Source of the DNA: Erythrocercus mccallii
Taxonomy: Eukaryota > Chordata > Aves > Passeriformes > Dicruridae
DNA: 64,000 nt
Reading direction: 5' to 3'
Assembly: GCA_013397435.1 (NCBI GenBank)
Contig: VZRG01000754.1
Span: 186,001-250,000 of the forward strand
The position numbers were made by a program, and so were the translations under genes. Positions 52,101-63,914 of this stretch are shown here, piece after piece. Within the stretch, counting starts at the first letter, position 1; each line of letters starts with the position of its first letter. The notes below the pieces were generated by a model. That model was not told where the DNA came from. It did no database searches and worked only from the letters and a program-made list of their open reading frames with translations.

Positions 52101-52119
52101 TGAGTACATCCCAAGTGAC
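46116..52119. other. Unique non-coding sequence
   Basis: Six kilobases with no supported gene, RNA or named repeat. A CACGTG lies at 46,245. 51,440-51,760 is a GC-richer patch that may be a decayed repeat; short frames open on both strands there. Confidence 0.5.
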
Positions 52120-53000
52120 GCACTTTGCTTCAGGCCCATTTTGCCGGGGATAAGTTTCCTTGTTAATGTGACCGCCTCTCTTCTGCTTGACGTGTCTTTT
52201 AAATCAAATGAGGGAAGAGGATTGAGATGCCTCTTGTGGCACAAAGAAATAAGTTTCGGAACTTATTTGTCAGAAAATATCTTGTGCCCCAAACCCTAAA
52301 GATACATAATTTTGCAGCTGTTTCAAGAGATAGAGCAAATATTCTCTGGGAATAAATGTCTGCTTAGATGTGGCATTTCAAATGAAACCTAGAATGTCCT
52401 CTTTGACAAATTTAGCTTTTTTTTCCCATCTGGAAAATGCAATTTCTCAGTGGTATTAACTGCAGTTGCACAAAAATCACTGGACTGGTGTTGACTTGCA
52501 TTTACTGAAGATGTCTGGATTAATATTTGAGGAGTAGCTGAAAGTGTGGGTTGTTTTGTTGTGGTCTGTATTGATAAGATTTGCTTGGATAGCTGTATTT
52601 GCAGACTTTTCTTCTTTGTATATATCTTTAAAGGTACATTTCTTTTATAGCTTAAATGAGAAAAACCCTAGAGGGTGAAAGCACTTTTCTGGCAGGATCT
52701 AACTGTATAATAAACCAGGTGTTTTCCTGTTACAGGCTTATCGTCACGTCCCCTTGCTGACACAATGGCATTGGCAAAAGTTTTGATGTGCAGTCTCCAA
52801 CCAGCCTTTTTTTCCCTTACCTGCTCTCTGTGTGAAGCAGCAGATCAGCTCATATTGCACTGAAGACAGTCAGCTCTGGCAGCTGTCAAATGTCTACTGG
52901 TTTTACTGGGTCCAGCTGTCAGATAAACGCAATTAATTATTCTTAAGTGGTTAAATGACAACTGTAGTCCCTTGTCCCACCTGCTATATGAAGCTTATAT
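52120..53000. promoter_or_regulatory. Candidate conserved enhancer-like segment
   Basis: The 3' part is motif-dense: CAGCTGTCA occurs at 52,880-52,888 and 52,913-52,921, followed by AGATAA (52,921), AATTAATTA (52,931-52,939), an NK2-type TTAAGTGG (52,943-52,950) and an inverted TGACA (52,956). TGTCA is a TALE-homeodomain (MEIS/TGIF) core, so the array has paired E-box/TALE sites plus HOX-type and NK2-type sites in 80 bp. The 5' part (52,120-52,480) is AT-rich unique sequence. Function is inferred. Confidence 0.4.
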
Positions 53001-53124
53001 TCAGGAAAATTTATTTAATTCATTTGTTCTGTACAGCATAGATAAATCTGGAGTGTAAGTCTTGCTGTGCTGTGTAATTCTCACAGTACAGGTAATGCAA
53101 TGTTCTTAGGGAATCCTTACTGGT

Positions 53125-54481
53125 GAGGTCATGCCATGGAAGAAAGAAAAGGTTAAATGGGGGTGCCTCACCTCTGTTCCTGGGAAGACCATGGAAGAAA
53201 TCCTCTAGAGGCTATGCTAATGCACATAGAAGACAGGGAGGTGGTTTGACGCTGCCAGCATGGCTTCACCAAGGGCAAGTCCTGACTGACCAACCCAGTG
53301 GCCTTCTGTGATGGAGTGGCTCCATCAGTAGATAAGGAAAGTGCAACAGATGTAATTTATCTGGACTTCTGTAAAGGTTTTGACACATTCCCCCTTAACA
53401 TAATTCTCTCTAAACTGGAGAATTGGAAAGAGATGGATTTGGTGGGTGGACTCTTTGGTGGTGAGAAATTAATTGGACAGTCAGATCCAGAGGGCAGTGG
53501 TCAATATCTCAGAGTCCCAATGGAGATTAGTGAAAAGTTGTGTCTTTAATGAGTCTGTATGGGGATCAGTGTTATTTTGTCTTCTCATCAATGATATGGA
53601 CAGAGAGATTGAATGCATCTTCAGCAAATTATTAGATGACACTGAGCTGAGTGGTGCAGTTGACACACCTGAGGGATAAGACGCCATCCAGAGGGATGTG
53701 AACAAGTTTGAGAAGTGGGCCCATGGGAATTTCATGAGGTTTAACGGGATCAAGTGCAAGGTGCTTCAGCCGGTCTATGGAAAATCCAGGCTGGGGGATG
53801 AAAAGACAAAGACCAGCCCTGGGGAGAAGGACTCGGGGGCTGCTGTGGGTGAGAGGCTGGACATGACCCAGCCATGAGCACTCCCCGCCCAGAAAGCCAA
53901 ACTTGTCCTGAGCTGCATCCAAAGCAGTGTGGGCAGCAGGAAAGAGAGGGGATTCTGCCCCTCTGCTCCCCTATGCCCCTACCTGGAGTGCTGTGCCCTG
54001 GCCCCCAACACCAGAAGGATGTCGACCTGTTGCAGCAGGTTCAGAGAAAGGGCCACAGAAATGAACAGAGATCTGAAGCAGCTTCACTATGAGGAAAGGT
54101 TGAGAGAGTTGGCATTGTTCAGCCTGGGAAAGAGAAGGCTCCAGGAGACCTTGTTGTGAACTTGCAGTATTTTAAGGGCTTTTATATGAAAAAAGGGGTG
54201 AAGCTTTCCAACAGGACTTGTAGCAGTAGGCCAAGGGGCAATGGTTTTAAACTAAAAGAGGGTAGATTTGTATAAGTTATAAGGAGGAAACTTTTAACTA
54301 TGAGAGTGGTAAAACGCTGGAACAGGTGGCCCAGAGTGGTGGCAGATGCCACATCCCTGGGAACATTTGTGGTCAGATTGGATGGGGCTCTGAGCAAGAT
54401 GAAGGTGACCCTTCTCATTCCATAGGGGTTGATACCTTAAAAGAACCCCTCCAACTGAAAATATTGTATGATACCATGATT
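53125..54481 (+). mobile_element. CR1 LINE fragment, RT domain to 3' end
   Basis: About 1.36 kb in sense orientation, 5'-truncated. It starts near the RT codons before Ser-Gln-His-Gly-Phe (CAGCATGGCTTCACCAAGG, about 53,257) and runs through the Tyr-Leu-Asp-Phe region (53,359) and the catalytic Asp-Asp (about 53,634-53,640), where the usual aromatic-Ala-Asp-Asp reads Leu-Leu-Asp-Asp. It continues through CACTATGAGGAAAGG (54,086) to the 3' UTR. It ends in two degraded ATTCTATG units, ATTGTATG and ATACCATG (54,463-54,478). Stops (for example in the Lys-Ser-Cys-Leu segment) and frameshifts make it non-functional. Moderately diverged; the longest contiguous CR1 piece here. Confidence 0.95.
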
Positions 54482-57240
54482 TTGTGTTTGTGTTTTGTTG
54501 TTTTTCAATATAAATATTGAATACTATGTCTGAAATCTGCCTTGAATATGAAAAGTTAAATCTTCTCAGAAAATATCTAGGGGACTGGATTTCCCAGCCT
54601 ACTGCTGCACCAGAGATAAGAAACCTAAGATAATTCATGCACATTTTACAGGCACTTTCCTGAAAGGTAAAAAATGATGGAGAGAGGTTTTCTGTTGTGT
54701 ATTGCATCTAGCTGAACACTTGCAGGCTGATTAAAATCTTTCCCTTGGAAATGGCACTGTGTATGGCACACCTGCTTTATTTAAAAATGAGAGTTTGTTC
54801 TGGGCAACATTAGAATGTAAAGGTTTTTTCTAACACCTGAAATGTAACCCATTTTAGACATCAGTTGAATCCTGCTGCTCATTGGGTAGAGGTAATAAAC
54901 ATGATGATGAACCTTAATGTAGGAAATGAGTGTCCTGATATCAGACCATTTATTGTCCTGGCCTTTTTTTTTAATACCTATTTCAAGTAGTTTCCTGCTA
55001 CCTCCTTTGCTTTCTGAACCCTGACATGGAGTTCACTATAAGATATATTCTCTAATAAGAGATTGATTAAAAGTCTTGCTCTCTGCAGGAACAAAGAGAA
55101 ATAGGTTCTTTTCCTGAGGACTGTTTCTCTCCTGATCCATCAATATTTGATAGCTTTCATTCCTGGGAGCTGTGCTGCTTTGAAGAGGGTAGCTGCAAGC
55201 TGGCTTGGACTCTAGGGGATTTTCTCCACCCTTCCCTCCATAAAGAGTGAAAGGGGTCTGTGGTCGTTGCTGGAGCTTCTGTGCAGGAAATTACTCCTCT
55301 CCCCCTTGTATGAGGCCCTCTGATGCTCCTAGGGTAGGGAGCTCTTGTGTTCCTCGTGCTGTTTCGTTGCTGAGAGATCCTGATAAGGGGGAAGTAGAAG
55401 GGAAGCTTCAGAAAGAGCAACACCACAACAATAACAACAAAAGCAACGAAAAAAAGTAATAATAAAAATCTTCTCAAGCCTTCTAGTCTCATGGTAGTTG
55501 TTTGCTTCCAGCTTTTTCAGGAAAGAGTTTGTTTGTATGCTTGTGACTCTTTACACTTATGGCTCTTTGTATGGTTTCTAGTGTTCTTTACAATGTGCAA
55601 TCTACCATTTATCATGATCACATTTTCAGTCTTTAGTCTTTCTACACTGATTCATCACGATACCTGTACCTCCTATATGTTATTTTTCAAGTCTCTTCCA
55701 GAAATACCTGCATACTCTTCAATACATAGGCTAGATTATGTCCCAATGATACTGAAATAAAAACTGATTCGTTTCTATTTCCCACTTGAGCAGAACAGCA
55801 GGTGACCTATGGTCATACTGTTCTCCAATTCTGTATTAGGGGAAAAATATAGTTATTAGCTTTTGGGGCAGGCAGTTTAAAATCAAATGTGTATAATTAA
55901 GGTCAGCACTGAGTCAGCCTTGAAGGCTGTGATTCAGCTGTGATGCTTGTGCCTTGCAGAGTGCAGCCCAATGCTCCAGCTCTCTCTTTCTGTGGCTGCC
56001 AAGTTGTGCTCCTGTGGGGGTGAGGGTAGTGCATAGCTATGCATGATGGCTGTGTCTATATTTGTACGCTACACAGTGTAAGGAATGTTCCCAGGCACTG
56101 GAACCTGGAAATCTATACTCTTAAATTGCTAAAACACTTTGAGTTTCAATCCCTGCCAGATATAACTCTCCTAGAAAATTGCCAGGCACTTACTTGAAAT
56201 TTAGTGTGGGCCATGGCCCGCATCCAGCCGGCAGTTTACATCCAGCCACCTTCTGGAAAGAAAGGAGGTTTAATAGTAGGGACCCAGTGCCAAAGAATGG
56301 CCATTCACACGCTCGATTTACTCAGGTAGCTGCAGCTACTCTCTTTTGCTTTTTGCTGACAAAAAGACAGGCCCAATAGTGGCAGCAAAAGGTCAGGAGA
56401 TCTGAGACATCCTTCCATAGCATGTTCTTTGGCAGAAATGCATGCACCACAGCTCTCTAATTAGTTAGGGAGATTAAAGGAAAAGCAGTTTGACCTCCTC
56501 ATAAAATCCAAAACAAAAATCAAGCAGGGATAGGGAAGTGTCTATCTCCTTTTAGACACAACAGCTATTGCCACAGGGCCTGGTGGGGCACAGCAGACCC
56601 CAGGCAGACAAAGGGAAGTGCCCTGCAGAAGGTAAGCCCTGTGGCCCATCTGTGCAGGGCAGTGGTGGGGTGAGACCTTGCCAAGGGATCACTGTGGAGG
56701 CCCATCAGGAGCACAGGCAGTGCACAGGCACAGGGGTAGGGCAGGCAGGATCATTGCATTGGAGTGATCCAACTGTGCTGGACATACAGCAGGGGGAATG
56801 GGAATATCAGGGGGTTTTAATGATGTCACTGTCACCAGCAGCATCTCCTGTGAGTGTGCTACCTGACTCCCTGCATTCTAGGTGAACCAATTGTATTTCT
56901 TCCTCTTTTCCAAGGCTGTTTTGTTGACAGTGATCTCCAAGGAATGTGGTACACAATGAGGTTACAGCCAGTCCATCTGATTTAATGAACATTGCTGAAG
57001 ATCATCTTCCTTTGTCCTCTTCTGAACATGTTTATCAATCAGTTTCCCATGGTGAATTGTCTTTCTTTTGGGTTTTCTCTTGCTCATCAGGAGAGGGAAG
57101 TTCTATGCATGCATGAGGTTTTTCCTCAGTTCCAAATTAAATATGACCACTGGTGAAAACCCTTTGCATTATAGAAGGGCATTGTACAGATATATTGTAC
57201 ATAAATACAGGATGAATACATAAAAGTGCTAAAGTACTAA
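54482..57240. other. Unique non-coding sequence
   Basis: No supported gene. Low-complexity ACA/AAC-rich stretch at about 55,420-55,455. 56,565-56,880 is a GC-richer, CpG-poor patch of unknown origin with a 105-codon frame lacking domains. Confidence 0.5.
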
Positions 57241-57243
57241 ATG

Positions 57244-57317
57244 GCACAGCCCAAATAAATAAAGCCCATCCAAACAAATAGTCTTTGGTTTGGACAGGCT
57301 TTATTTGTGCTCTGTGC
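57244..57317. other. Precursor-like imperfect hairpin (74 nt)
   Basis: Arms pair as GCACAG with CTGTGC at the base, then a small asymmetric internal loop, then AAATAAAGCC with GGCTTTATTT, a 2x2 mismatch, and TCCAAAC with GTTTGGA next to a 12-base loop. That is 23 pairs in 74 bases, the size and shape of a microRNA precursor. No open frame or named transposon end is visible. Could instead be a foldback element or chance. Confidence 0.6.
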
Positions 57318-57589
57318 ATGATGGAGAGTATTCCTGGTGTAATAATGAAAGGAGCAACATCAAGAGTAATGTGTCAGTGAGTGGTATGCCTTGTGGCCAG
57401 AATTCAATTTACAGTATTTATATTTTGTTTGAGAGGCATGAAAAAAAGAAACAGAAAGCTGCTCTGAGTAGTCCAGTACAACTTAGAAGGTAAGCAGTCT
57501 TCTCACTTCCGACCCAAACCAACCAAGCAAAAATACCTGCAAAAATAAAGAGGTTTTCTTTGAGATGCCACAGAAAACCAGTCTAACTT

Positions 57590-58050
57590 TTTGGAAGCTG
57601 AGCTATTTAAATCAAATTGCTTTTGGCAATGTCATAGCTATGTATGACACTGCCAATAAATGACAGAAAAAACCCCCACCCTGAGTTAATTTTGCTTTTA
57701 TAAAGTTTATAAATATGAGAAATGGTTTGAGTTACAAAACTCTTGCTGCTGTCAGCTGTTTGTTCCCCAGTACATAAATCTTATTATAATTAGAAGTGTA
57801 TATTTAACACATGAATTTTTATCTCATTGCACTTCAACATAAAAATCTTGATTTTCTGTAATATTTTGTTCCTGGAACATATTGTTCTTTCAATACCTTC
57901 AGCATAATTAATTGGTTACTTACTGTTGTGATAGAACTTCATAGTGCTTAGAAATGGGGTAAATCATCAATAACTTTTGAGAGAACTTTATTTAAAAATC
58001 TGTTAAAAAACTTTACTTAATATGTTAATAGGCTTTCCCTAGTGGATGAC
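57590..58050. promoter_or_regulatory. AT-rich candidate conserved segment
   Basis: Unique AT-rich sequence with homeobox-like words (GAGTTAATTTTG, AGCATAATTAATTGG) and a strong hairpin at its start (57,623-57,656). No repeat signature, no gene. Weak call based on texture. Confidence 0.25.
57623..57656. other. Strong short hairpin
   Basis: TTGGCAATGTCATA (57,623-57,636) pairs with TATGACACTGCCAA (57,643-57,656), 13 of 14 positions, around a 6-base loop. The single mismatch is A opposite C. Confidence 0.7.
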
Positions 58051-58305
58051 TTTTTCTGTTTTGCCACACTAGCCTGAATTTTTCTAGCTATAGAAACACT
58101 CAATCTCCTGCAAGTTAGAGAACATTATAAATACACTCTACTAGAAAAAATAGCCTGAGAATAGATTCTATCATGGGAAGGACAGGACTGTGGATCTTCT
58201 CCTATATGGATTGAAAGAGGCTATGATCCAACTCACTGGTTTATTATAGTCTGGCTTTTTATAAGAGGATTTCTTGGATGTAACCTATTGTTTCTATTCT
58301 CTTTT

Positions 58306-58316
58306 CCCCCCCCCCC
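58306..58316. repeat. C11 homopolymer
   Basis: Eleven consecutive C inside a pyrimidine stretch; prone to slippage and sequencing length error. Confidence 0.9.
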
Positions 58317-58459
58317 TTTTCTCTATTTCATTCTTCAGGCAATATCGAATTACAAATATTTTCCTTCATGTGTGTTTTTGCCAACCCCAGCACTGAACTT
58401 TAGTTTTCAATGGTTGTCTTGCAGATATAACTGGTATAGGGACTACAAAATGCAGTATT

Positions 58460-58550
58460 TTGATGGTTTGTTTATTTGTTTTGTAGTTTTGGTTTGCTTT
58501 GTTTGTTTTGTTGTTTTGTTTTGGTTTTTTGTCTGGGTTTTTTCCCCTCT
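58460..58550 (+). repeat. T/G-rich low-complexity tract
   Basis: Degenerate TTTG/TTTTG units, same strand sense as those at 43.7 and 46.1 kb. Confidence 0.85.
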
Positions 58551-61500
58551 TGGTTCATTTGCATTGTTCTGAGTTCTCTGTATCAAGCAGTGGCCTCCCT
58601 GGTGTGGGAATCCTTGATAGTATACCTGCTGCCGAAACACTGACAAAAAATCATCCAGCACAGATTCAGGGGGTACGCACTTACTGTTTAGTCCTTGTAG
58701 TATTGAGAGTATTGAGCTTTTGAAGTGATGTAGTGCAGCTAGAGAGTTAAACTATCTTTCCCTTTTGGCAATCCAGACTATGCCTTCACTGGCCATCAAA
58801 ATCTGTAGTCAAGGACAGGGGCAAGCAGAAAGTTCACGGCTAGTGCTCTGTTACAAAAAAATGGAGCAGTATGTTTTTGTTTTGTTTAATTATTTTCTTA
58901 AAATAAGCATGCTTTTATTTGTTTGTTGACTGTTACATCCTAAGTAAAACTGAAGGCTTTTGAAAAATAAGGTAAATATATTAGACTGCTCTTCAAGAGG
59001 GTATTTATTAATAAAATGCTAAAAGCTTTTAGGCAGAAAATGTACTAAGCTACTAATGACTTTTCAGAACTCTATTTTGACATTTTTCTTGTTAATATTT
59101 TCCTCTCTCTCTTTCTTTCCTCTCACAGTGCAGCAGTTTATTTGAGAGCTCCCCTTGACACTATGTCTTTACCATATTTGAGAGACCATCTCACAAATAG
59201 TCTTTGAATAGACTGCTAGAGGTGCCCACTCAAAGGTACAGTCCCTCTTGCTGTGTTTCAAGCGTTGCAGGATGCAGACTGGTGTCCCAGTTTAGGGTGC
59301 CCAAGGCAGATGGAAGGGGAACTGTGAACTTGAGCTTTTGTCTTATCAATTTCTAGTCTAAACAGGAGAGCAAAGATTAGTGCTCTAAGGACTAGTGCAC
59401 TTACCCTCGAGCAGAAGAAGAGGAAAGATGGTAAAAGAGAGCATTTTACCTCAGAGTGCAGATTTGGAGTATTTATAACTACCTCAGGAGTGGACAAACA
59501 AGAGGGCATGATAAGACTCTAAAAAACTCAGTTCCAGGTGCTGTAATAATAAAACCACAAACAGAATATGAGCAAATATAGGTAAAAAACCCCTCCAAAC
59601 CAACAAACCATGAACTGGAGACAGGTTTTGGAGGTAACGGTTCCTGCCAGAGGAGATGGCAGCACACAGACCATACATAGATAGCAGGCTTTATGGACTA
59701 GAAAAGGCTTTGAAGGAAACACTTCAAAAAAAAAAAAGGGGGGGAGGAAAGAAATAGAGAAAAGGCCTTGTTTGATTTCTAGGTCCCTTAAGCAGTAACC
59801 ACATCTTCTCTCTCTCCCAGCTGCTTTTCTTTAACTGCCCTGCCAGTGCAGCTCATATGGGCAGCACTCACACTGAGAGTGAGAATTGTCACTTGGCCAT
59901 GATAAGGAGGAAACATTTCCTCCTGACCTTTCTCTTTGTGTGTTTTCATAATTTATGGTTGCAAAGTTTGTTCGGCTGTTAGGCTGGGGTCAGTGTACCA
60001 CTTCCTAGTCCATTTACTTCTTAAATTTGGCAGACCAAGGAGAGACCTGGTGTATGCAAGAAACCAGGACAGTGAACACTGCCCTCCCCATCCATCTACA
60101 CAAGTGTTTTTGGGCATAAGAAAAAGAGTCTTTAGAGCTGAGTTATGTGATGGCCTTTTCAGGTACAATGAGGGTCTATAAAAAGCTTTCTAATTGTCAG
60201 AATTGTTAGAAGCGATATGCCACAACATCCCCTCTGCTTCCTTAGAAGTGTCTGGTGGTAGAAAGGGCTATAACCACACCATAGGTACAGGTGTTGTGAG
60301 TGATGGCAAATACTTTGAAGATGAGGGTCTGCCCCTAGGAAGGGAGGGTCTGCTGGCAGCAGCACCCTGTGGGCAGCCTCTGTTCACCCTGCAAGCCCCC
60401 CTGGGAGAAGCACTGCTGGTGCTGGGGTTTGTATTTTGGGGACTGTCAGAGGTTTTATCCCAGGTATGAGAGAGAGACAGCAGCTGTAGACCTTGCACCG
60501 AAAAATGCCACAGTGACAGAACCTTTCTTCCCAGGACTGAAACTAGGGATGGCTCTAATCAGTAGAACAAGCCAGTGCCATTTTGTCACCTTGAATGGTC
60601 TTCAGCAAATGGTGTTATTTTGCAGCTGAGTTGGCTAAAATTCTCCCTTTCTTTGCTCTGCTGAGAACTGAGTTGACCACCCTACTGCAGCTAACCTTTT
60701 AAGGGAGATGCACAAATGTTTTGTAATGCAACCAGACAATTTATCTGAAAGTGACAGAATTATATGACATATTTTTTCACAGAAATGTATGGGAACTTCA
60801 CACCCAAGAGCATCTTTTAGGGAAAAAATATAACCCCTCCCTTGTTGTTTCTACTTAGCTTATTTTAGCTTTATTTTCTTACAAATGTTTTTTTTTACCT
60901 CTTTGTAATTTTCCCTTTCCCCTTCTTTATTATAATATTTGTTCTGAGTATCTTCTTAAATAATAGTTTTAAAACACAAATAAGTAAAAGATATTTTCTG
61001 AATTGTCAAGAAATGGACAAGATTGAGATAAAATTATCCAGGAACCATGTGAAAAAACCTAGGTATTTTCCAAGGTATTTTCTAGATATTTCCCTTGCAT
61101 GTCAGTTTTTAAGTATTAATTTCAGGATCTCCTGTGTACATAGATTTCCTGCATTTGTGGGGAGGGGAGGACTGCTGTTGTTCGAAAGGGAATTTATTGG
61201 GTAATATATGTGGAAAACCCACCACAACACATCTTTTTCCTTACTAAGATAAGAAAGAGGGGGTTACAGCAAATATCATAGAAGGAGCTTGCTGCTTGTG
61301 TGAGACAAAAGAGAACCAGCTGGAATGCTGGAGCTCGGAGGGTGCAAGTGGCAGATCTAATTGATGTTGCAAAAAGCCAAATGCTGACATGAACAATGGC
61401 TTGATGTCAGAGTGTTGCATCAGTGTTAGCACTAGTGGGAAATATGTAGCTAATTTCTTTTGTCAGGATGAAATCAAAATCCAGAGAAAATGCTATTGTT

Positions 61501-62389
61501 TTTAGGGGAATGGGGTGCAACTGACAGTGTGAAAGCTTAGCAGTGTCCTCACAGGTTATCCAAGCATCTGATAGAAAAGTGGCTGTCATGCCCTCTGTAC
61601 AGGGTAACCTTTGTCTCAGATATGCTTTTGTTAAACAGTAATTGTGGATGAAACAAAAACAAACCTCTGCATTCTCCTCTCTCTATCTCTTGGTTCTGTT
61701 ACATGCCTGAACAGGTAAAACAGTGCTTAGCAAGCTGGCTACACTTTGATTTTGCTGCACTTATCCAGGATCTGAGAAAACACATAACAGTTTTGAATGG
61801 AAGGGTAAGTTGTATATTTCTGGGAATACTGCTTTGGTTTTAAAATGCAGCCGTTCCAAGTGGGTCAAGCAAAAATATCTTTGATGGAGCAAATCATTCC
61901 CAGATATATTTGTGACTGGAATTTAGTCACTGCAATTTAAGGTTTTGAATAAAGTGTGTGGGATACTAGTAAAATACTAGTTAAAAAATCAAAATGGGAT
62001 CAAGCTTTGCAAATGAATAACATCCTGAAAACTTTTGCTTCTCACTGATTCACTTTTTTTTAATGTAACAAGTTCCTCTTTGATATTTGTAGTAAAACCC
62101 ACAAAACCCCATTATATTTAGCACTGCTGAATAATCTTCCCACTTAAAAGGGGAAATTTTGTTGTGGTTTTCAATAGATTCTCAGCCTGTTTTGTTTAAA
62201 CACCTCTGCAAGGTTTTCTTTTAAGTCTGAAGATTTTTCAGAAGGTGGTGGTTTAGAAAAGACAGTGCTCTGTTTTTAGTTTTCTTTTTCTGTTCTAAGA
62301 TAAAAATGACTCTAGGATATTTTTTAACTACTTTTCTTATAACTAAGAAGAGGTTTGTGTGAAAAATAAAGAACATCAAAAGCAAGCAG
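58551..62389. other. Unique non-coding sequence
   Basis: No supported gene. Contains an A12G7 junction at about 59,726-59,745. Nothing else recognised. Confidence 0.55.
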
Positions 62390-63560
62390 AAGCAGATCAG
62401 GACAATCCCCTCCCTTGCCCAGCTGGTGATGCTGTGCCTGATGCACCCCAGCACAGGGCTGGCCCTCCTGGCAGCCCGGGCACTGCTGGCTCCTGTTCAA
62501 CTTGCCACTGACCAGGACCTCCAGGGCCCTTTCCATGGCACTGGTCTCCAGCCTCATCCCAGGTGCAGAATCTGGCTCTTGTTTTTGTCAAACTTCACAC
62601 GGTTGGTGGTTGCCCAGCCCTCAGATTAGCAGAGGTCTCTCTGCAGGGCCTCTCTGTCCTCAGGTATCATTGTCAAACTTTTTGTACTTTTGAATGCTAT
62701 GTCCAAGTCATTTATGAAGATGTTGAAGAGCACAGGGCTAAGGACAGGGCCCTGTGGAACCCCACTAGTTACAGGTGCCCAGTCTGATGTCACCCCATTC
62801 ACTGCAACCCTTTCTGCCTGACCACTACATGATGTGTTTATCCAGGGGTGGGCTGGACATTTTTCTCCAGAAAGATCCTGAGAGAGACAGCATTGAAAGC
62901 TTTACTGAAATCCAAAAATATTACATCAGGCTTCCCTTGATCAACTACGTGGGTTACATTGTCATGAAAGCAAATTTAATTGTCAAGCAGGACTTCCCTC
63001 TCATGAAGCCGTGCTGGCTGTGACTGATGACTGCATTGTCTTTCAGGTGTTTTTCAATAACTACCAGAATTATTTGCTCTATAATTCTACCAGCCCCTGA
63101 AGTGAGACTGCTCTCCTTATGTTGAAGCTTCTCTGACAGTTTCACTCCTGTCACCAAGATTTTTAAACTGGTCTTTTTTGTGTTCACCAGGACCAGGAGA
63201 GTCAACAATCACCTTCTCTATGACACCTTTTCTATTAACAATCAGCAAATCAAGGAGGGCAGCTTTCCTGGTTGGCTCCCTTAACACCATGAAGTTATTA
63301 TGTATTTTAGAAATGTTACCACACGTTTTAGAAATCTTCTAGACCTGTTTGTACCAGGTGTGTGGTGCTCTGACTTGATGTATGACAAGTTGAAGTCCCT
63401 TATAAGGACAAGGGCCATTGGTTTAGAGGCAAACTTTAGTTCCTTAAAGAGTTATTTATTGGTATTGTCGTCTTGGCTTGGTGGCCTATAGTAAATTCCC
63501 AGTTTACTGTCCTGCTTGTTGTCTGTGGACATGCACTCATATTTTTGTGCAACCTGGAGA
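62390..63560 (-). mobile_element. Rearranged CR1 LINE (endonuclease and RT pieces)
   Basis: On the - strand the order is an endonuclease portion, then the RT portion. The endonuclease motif Tyr-Tyr-Arg-Pro-Pro lies at about 63,478-63,494, and Leu-Leu-Asp-Leu-Leu near 63,240-63,260. The RT portion has His-Gly-Phe-Met-Arg-Gly-Lys-Ser-Cys-Leu-Thr at about 62,984-63,015. Between them, near 63,105-63,130, about a kilobase of ORF2 is missing. The other end stops at about 62,390 in the late RT, so the 3' UTR and ATTCTATG tail are absent. CR1 copies usually lose 5' rather than 3' sequence, so this copy was cut by later deletion. Stops and frameshifts make it dead. Confidence 0.9.
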
Positions 63561-63781
63561 TTTAACTCACTTTCAGTAACACTTAAGATATGCTTCTCAG
63601 AACAAAAAATATTATTTATACATTTTTTTCAAAGGAAAAGTCCTGGTAAAAGTACACAAACTTTGATCAATCTGGGAATTGCTGTGTGCCTTTGGAAGGG
63701 GCCATATAAAAATAATGTTTACAGAGTGGTCAGTTTCTATATGTTCTTTATTTTGTGTTGTATTGGTTATGTGGAGCTATT

Positions 63782-63782
<1 letters not shown>
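63561..63782. other. Unique non-coding sequence
   Basis: AT-rich stretch between the CR1 and the terminal microsatellite; nothing recognised. Confidence 0.5.
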
Positions 63783-63812
<30 letters not shown>

Positions 63813-63853
63813 CTATCTATCTATCTATATCTATCTATCTATCTATCTGTCTG

Positions 63854-63907
<54 letters not shown>

Positions 63908-63914
63908 ATCTATC
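63783..63914. repeat. (TCTA)n / (GATA)n microsatellite
   Basis: About 130 bases of TCTA units, interrupted by TATATC at two places and by a short TCTG run at 63,846-63,854. Frames through it encode only Ile/Tyr/Leu/Ser periodic repeats, so no gene. Confidence 0.97.
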
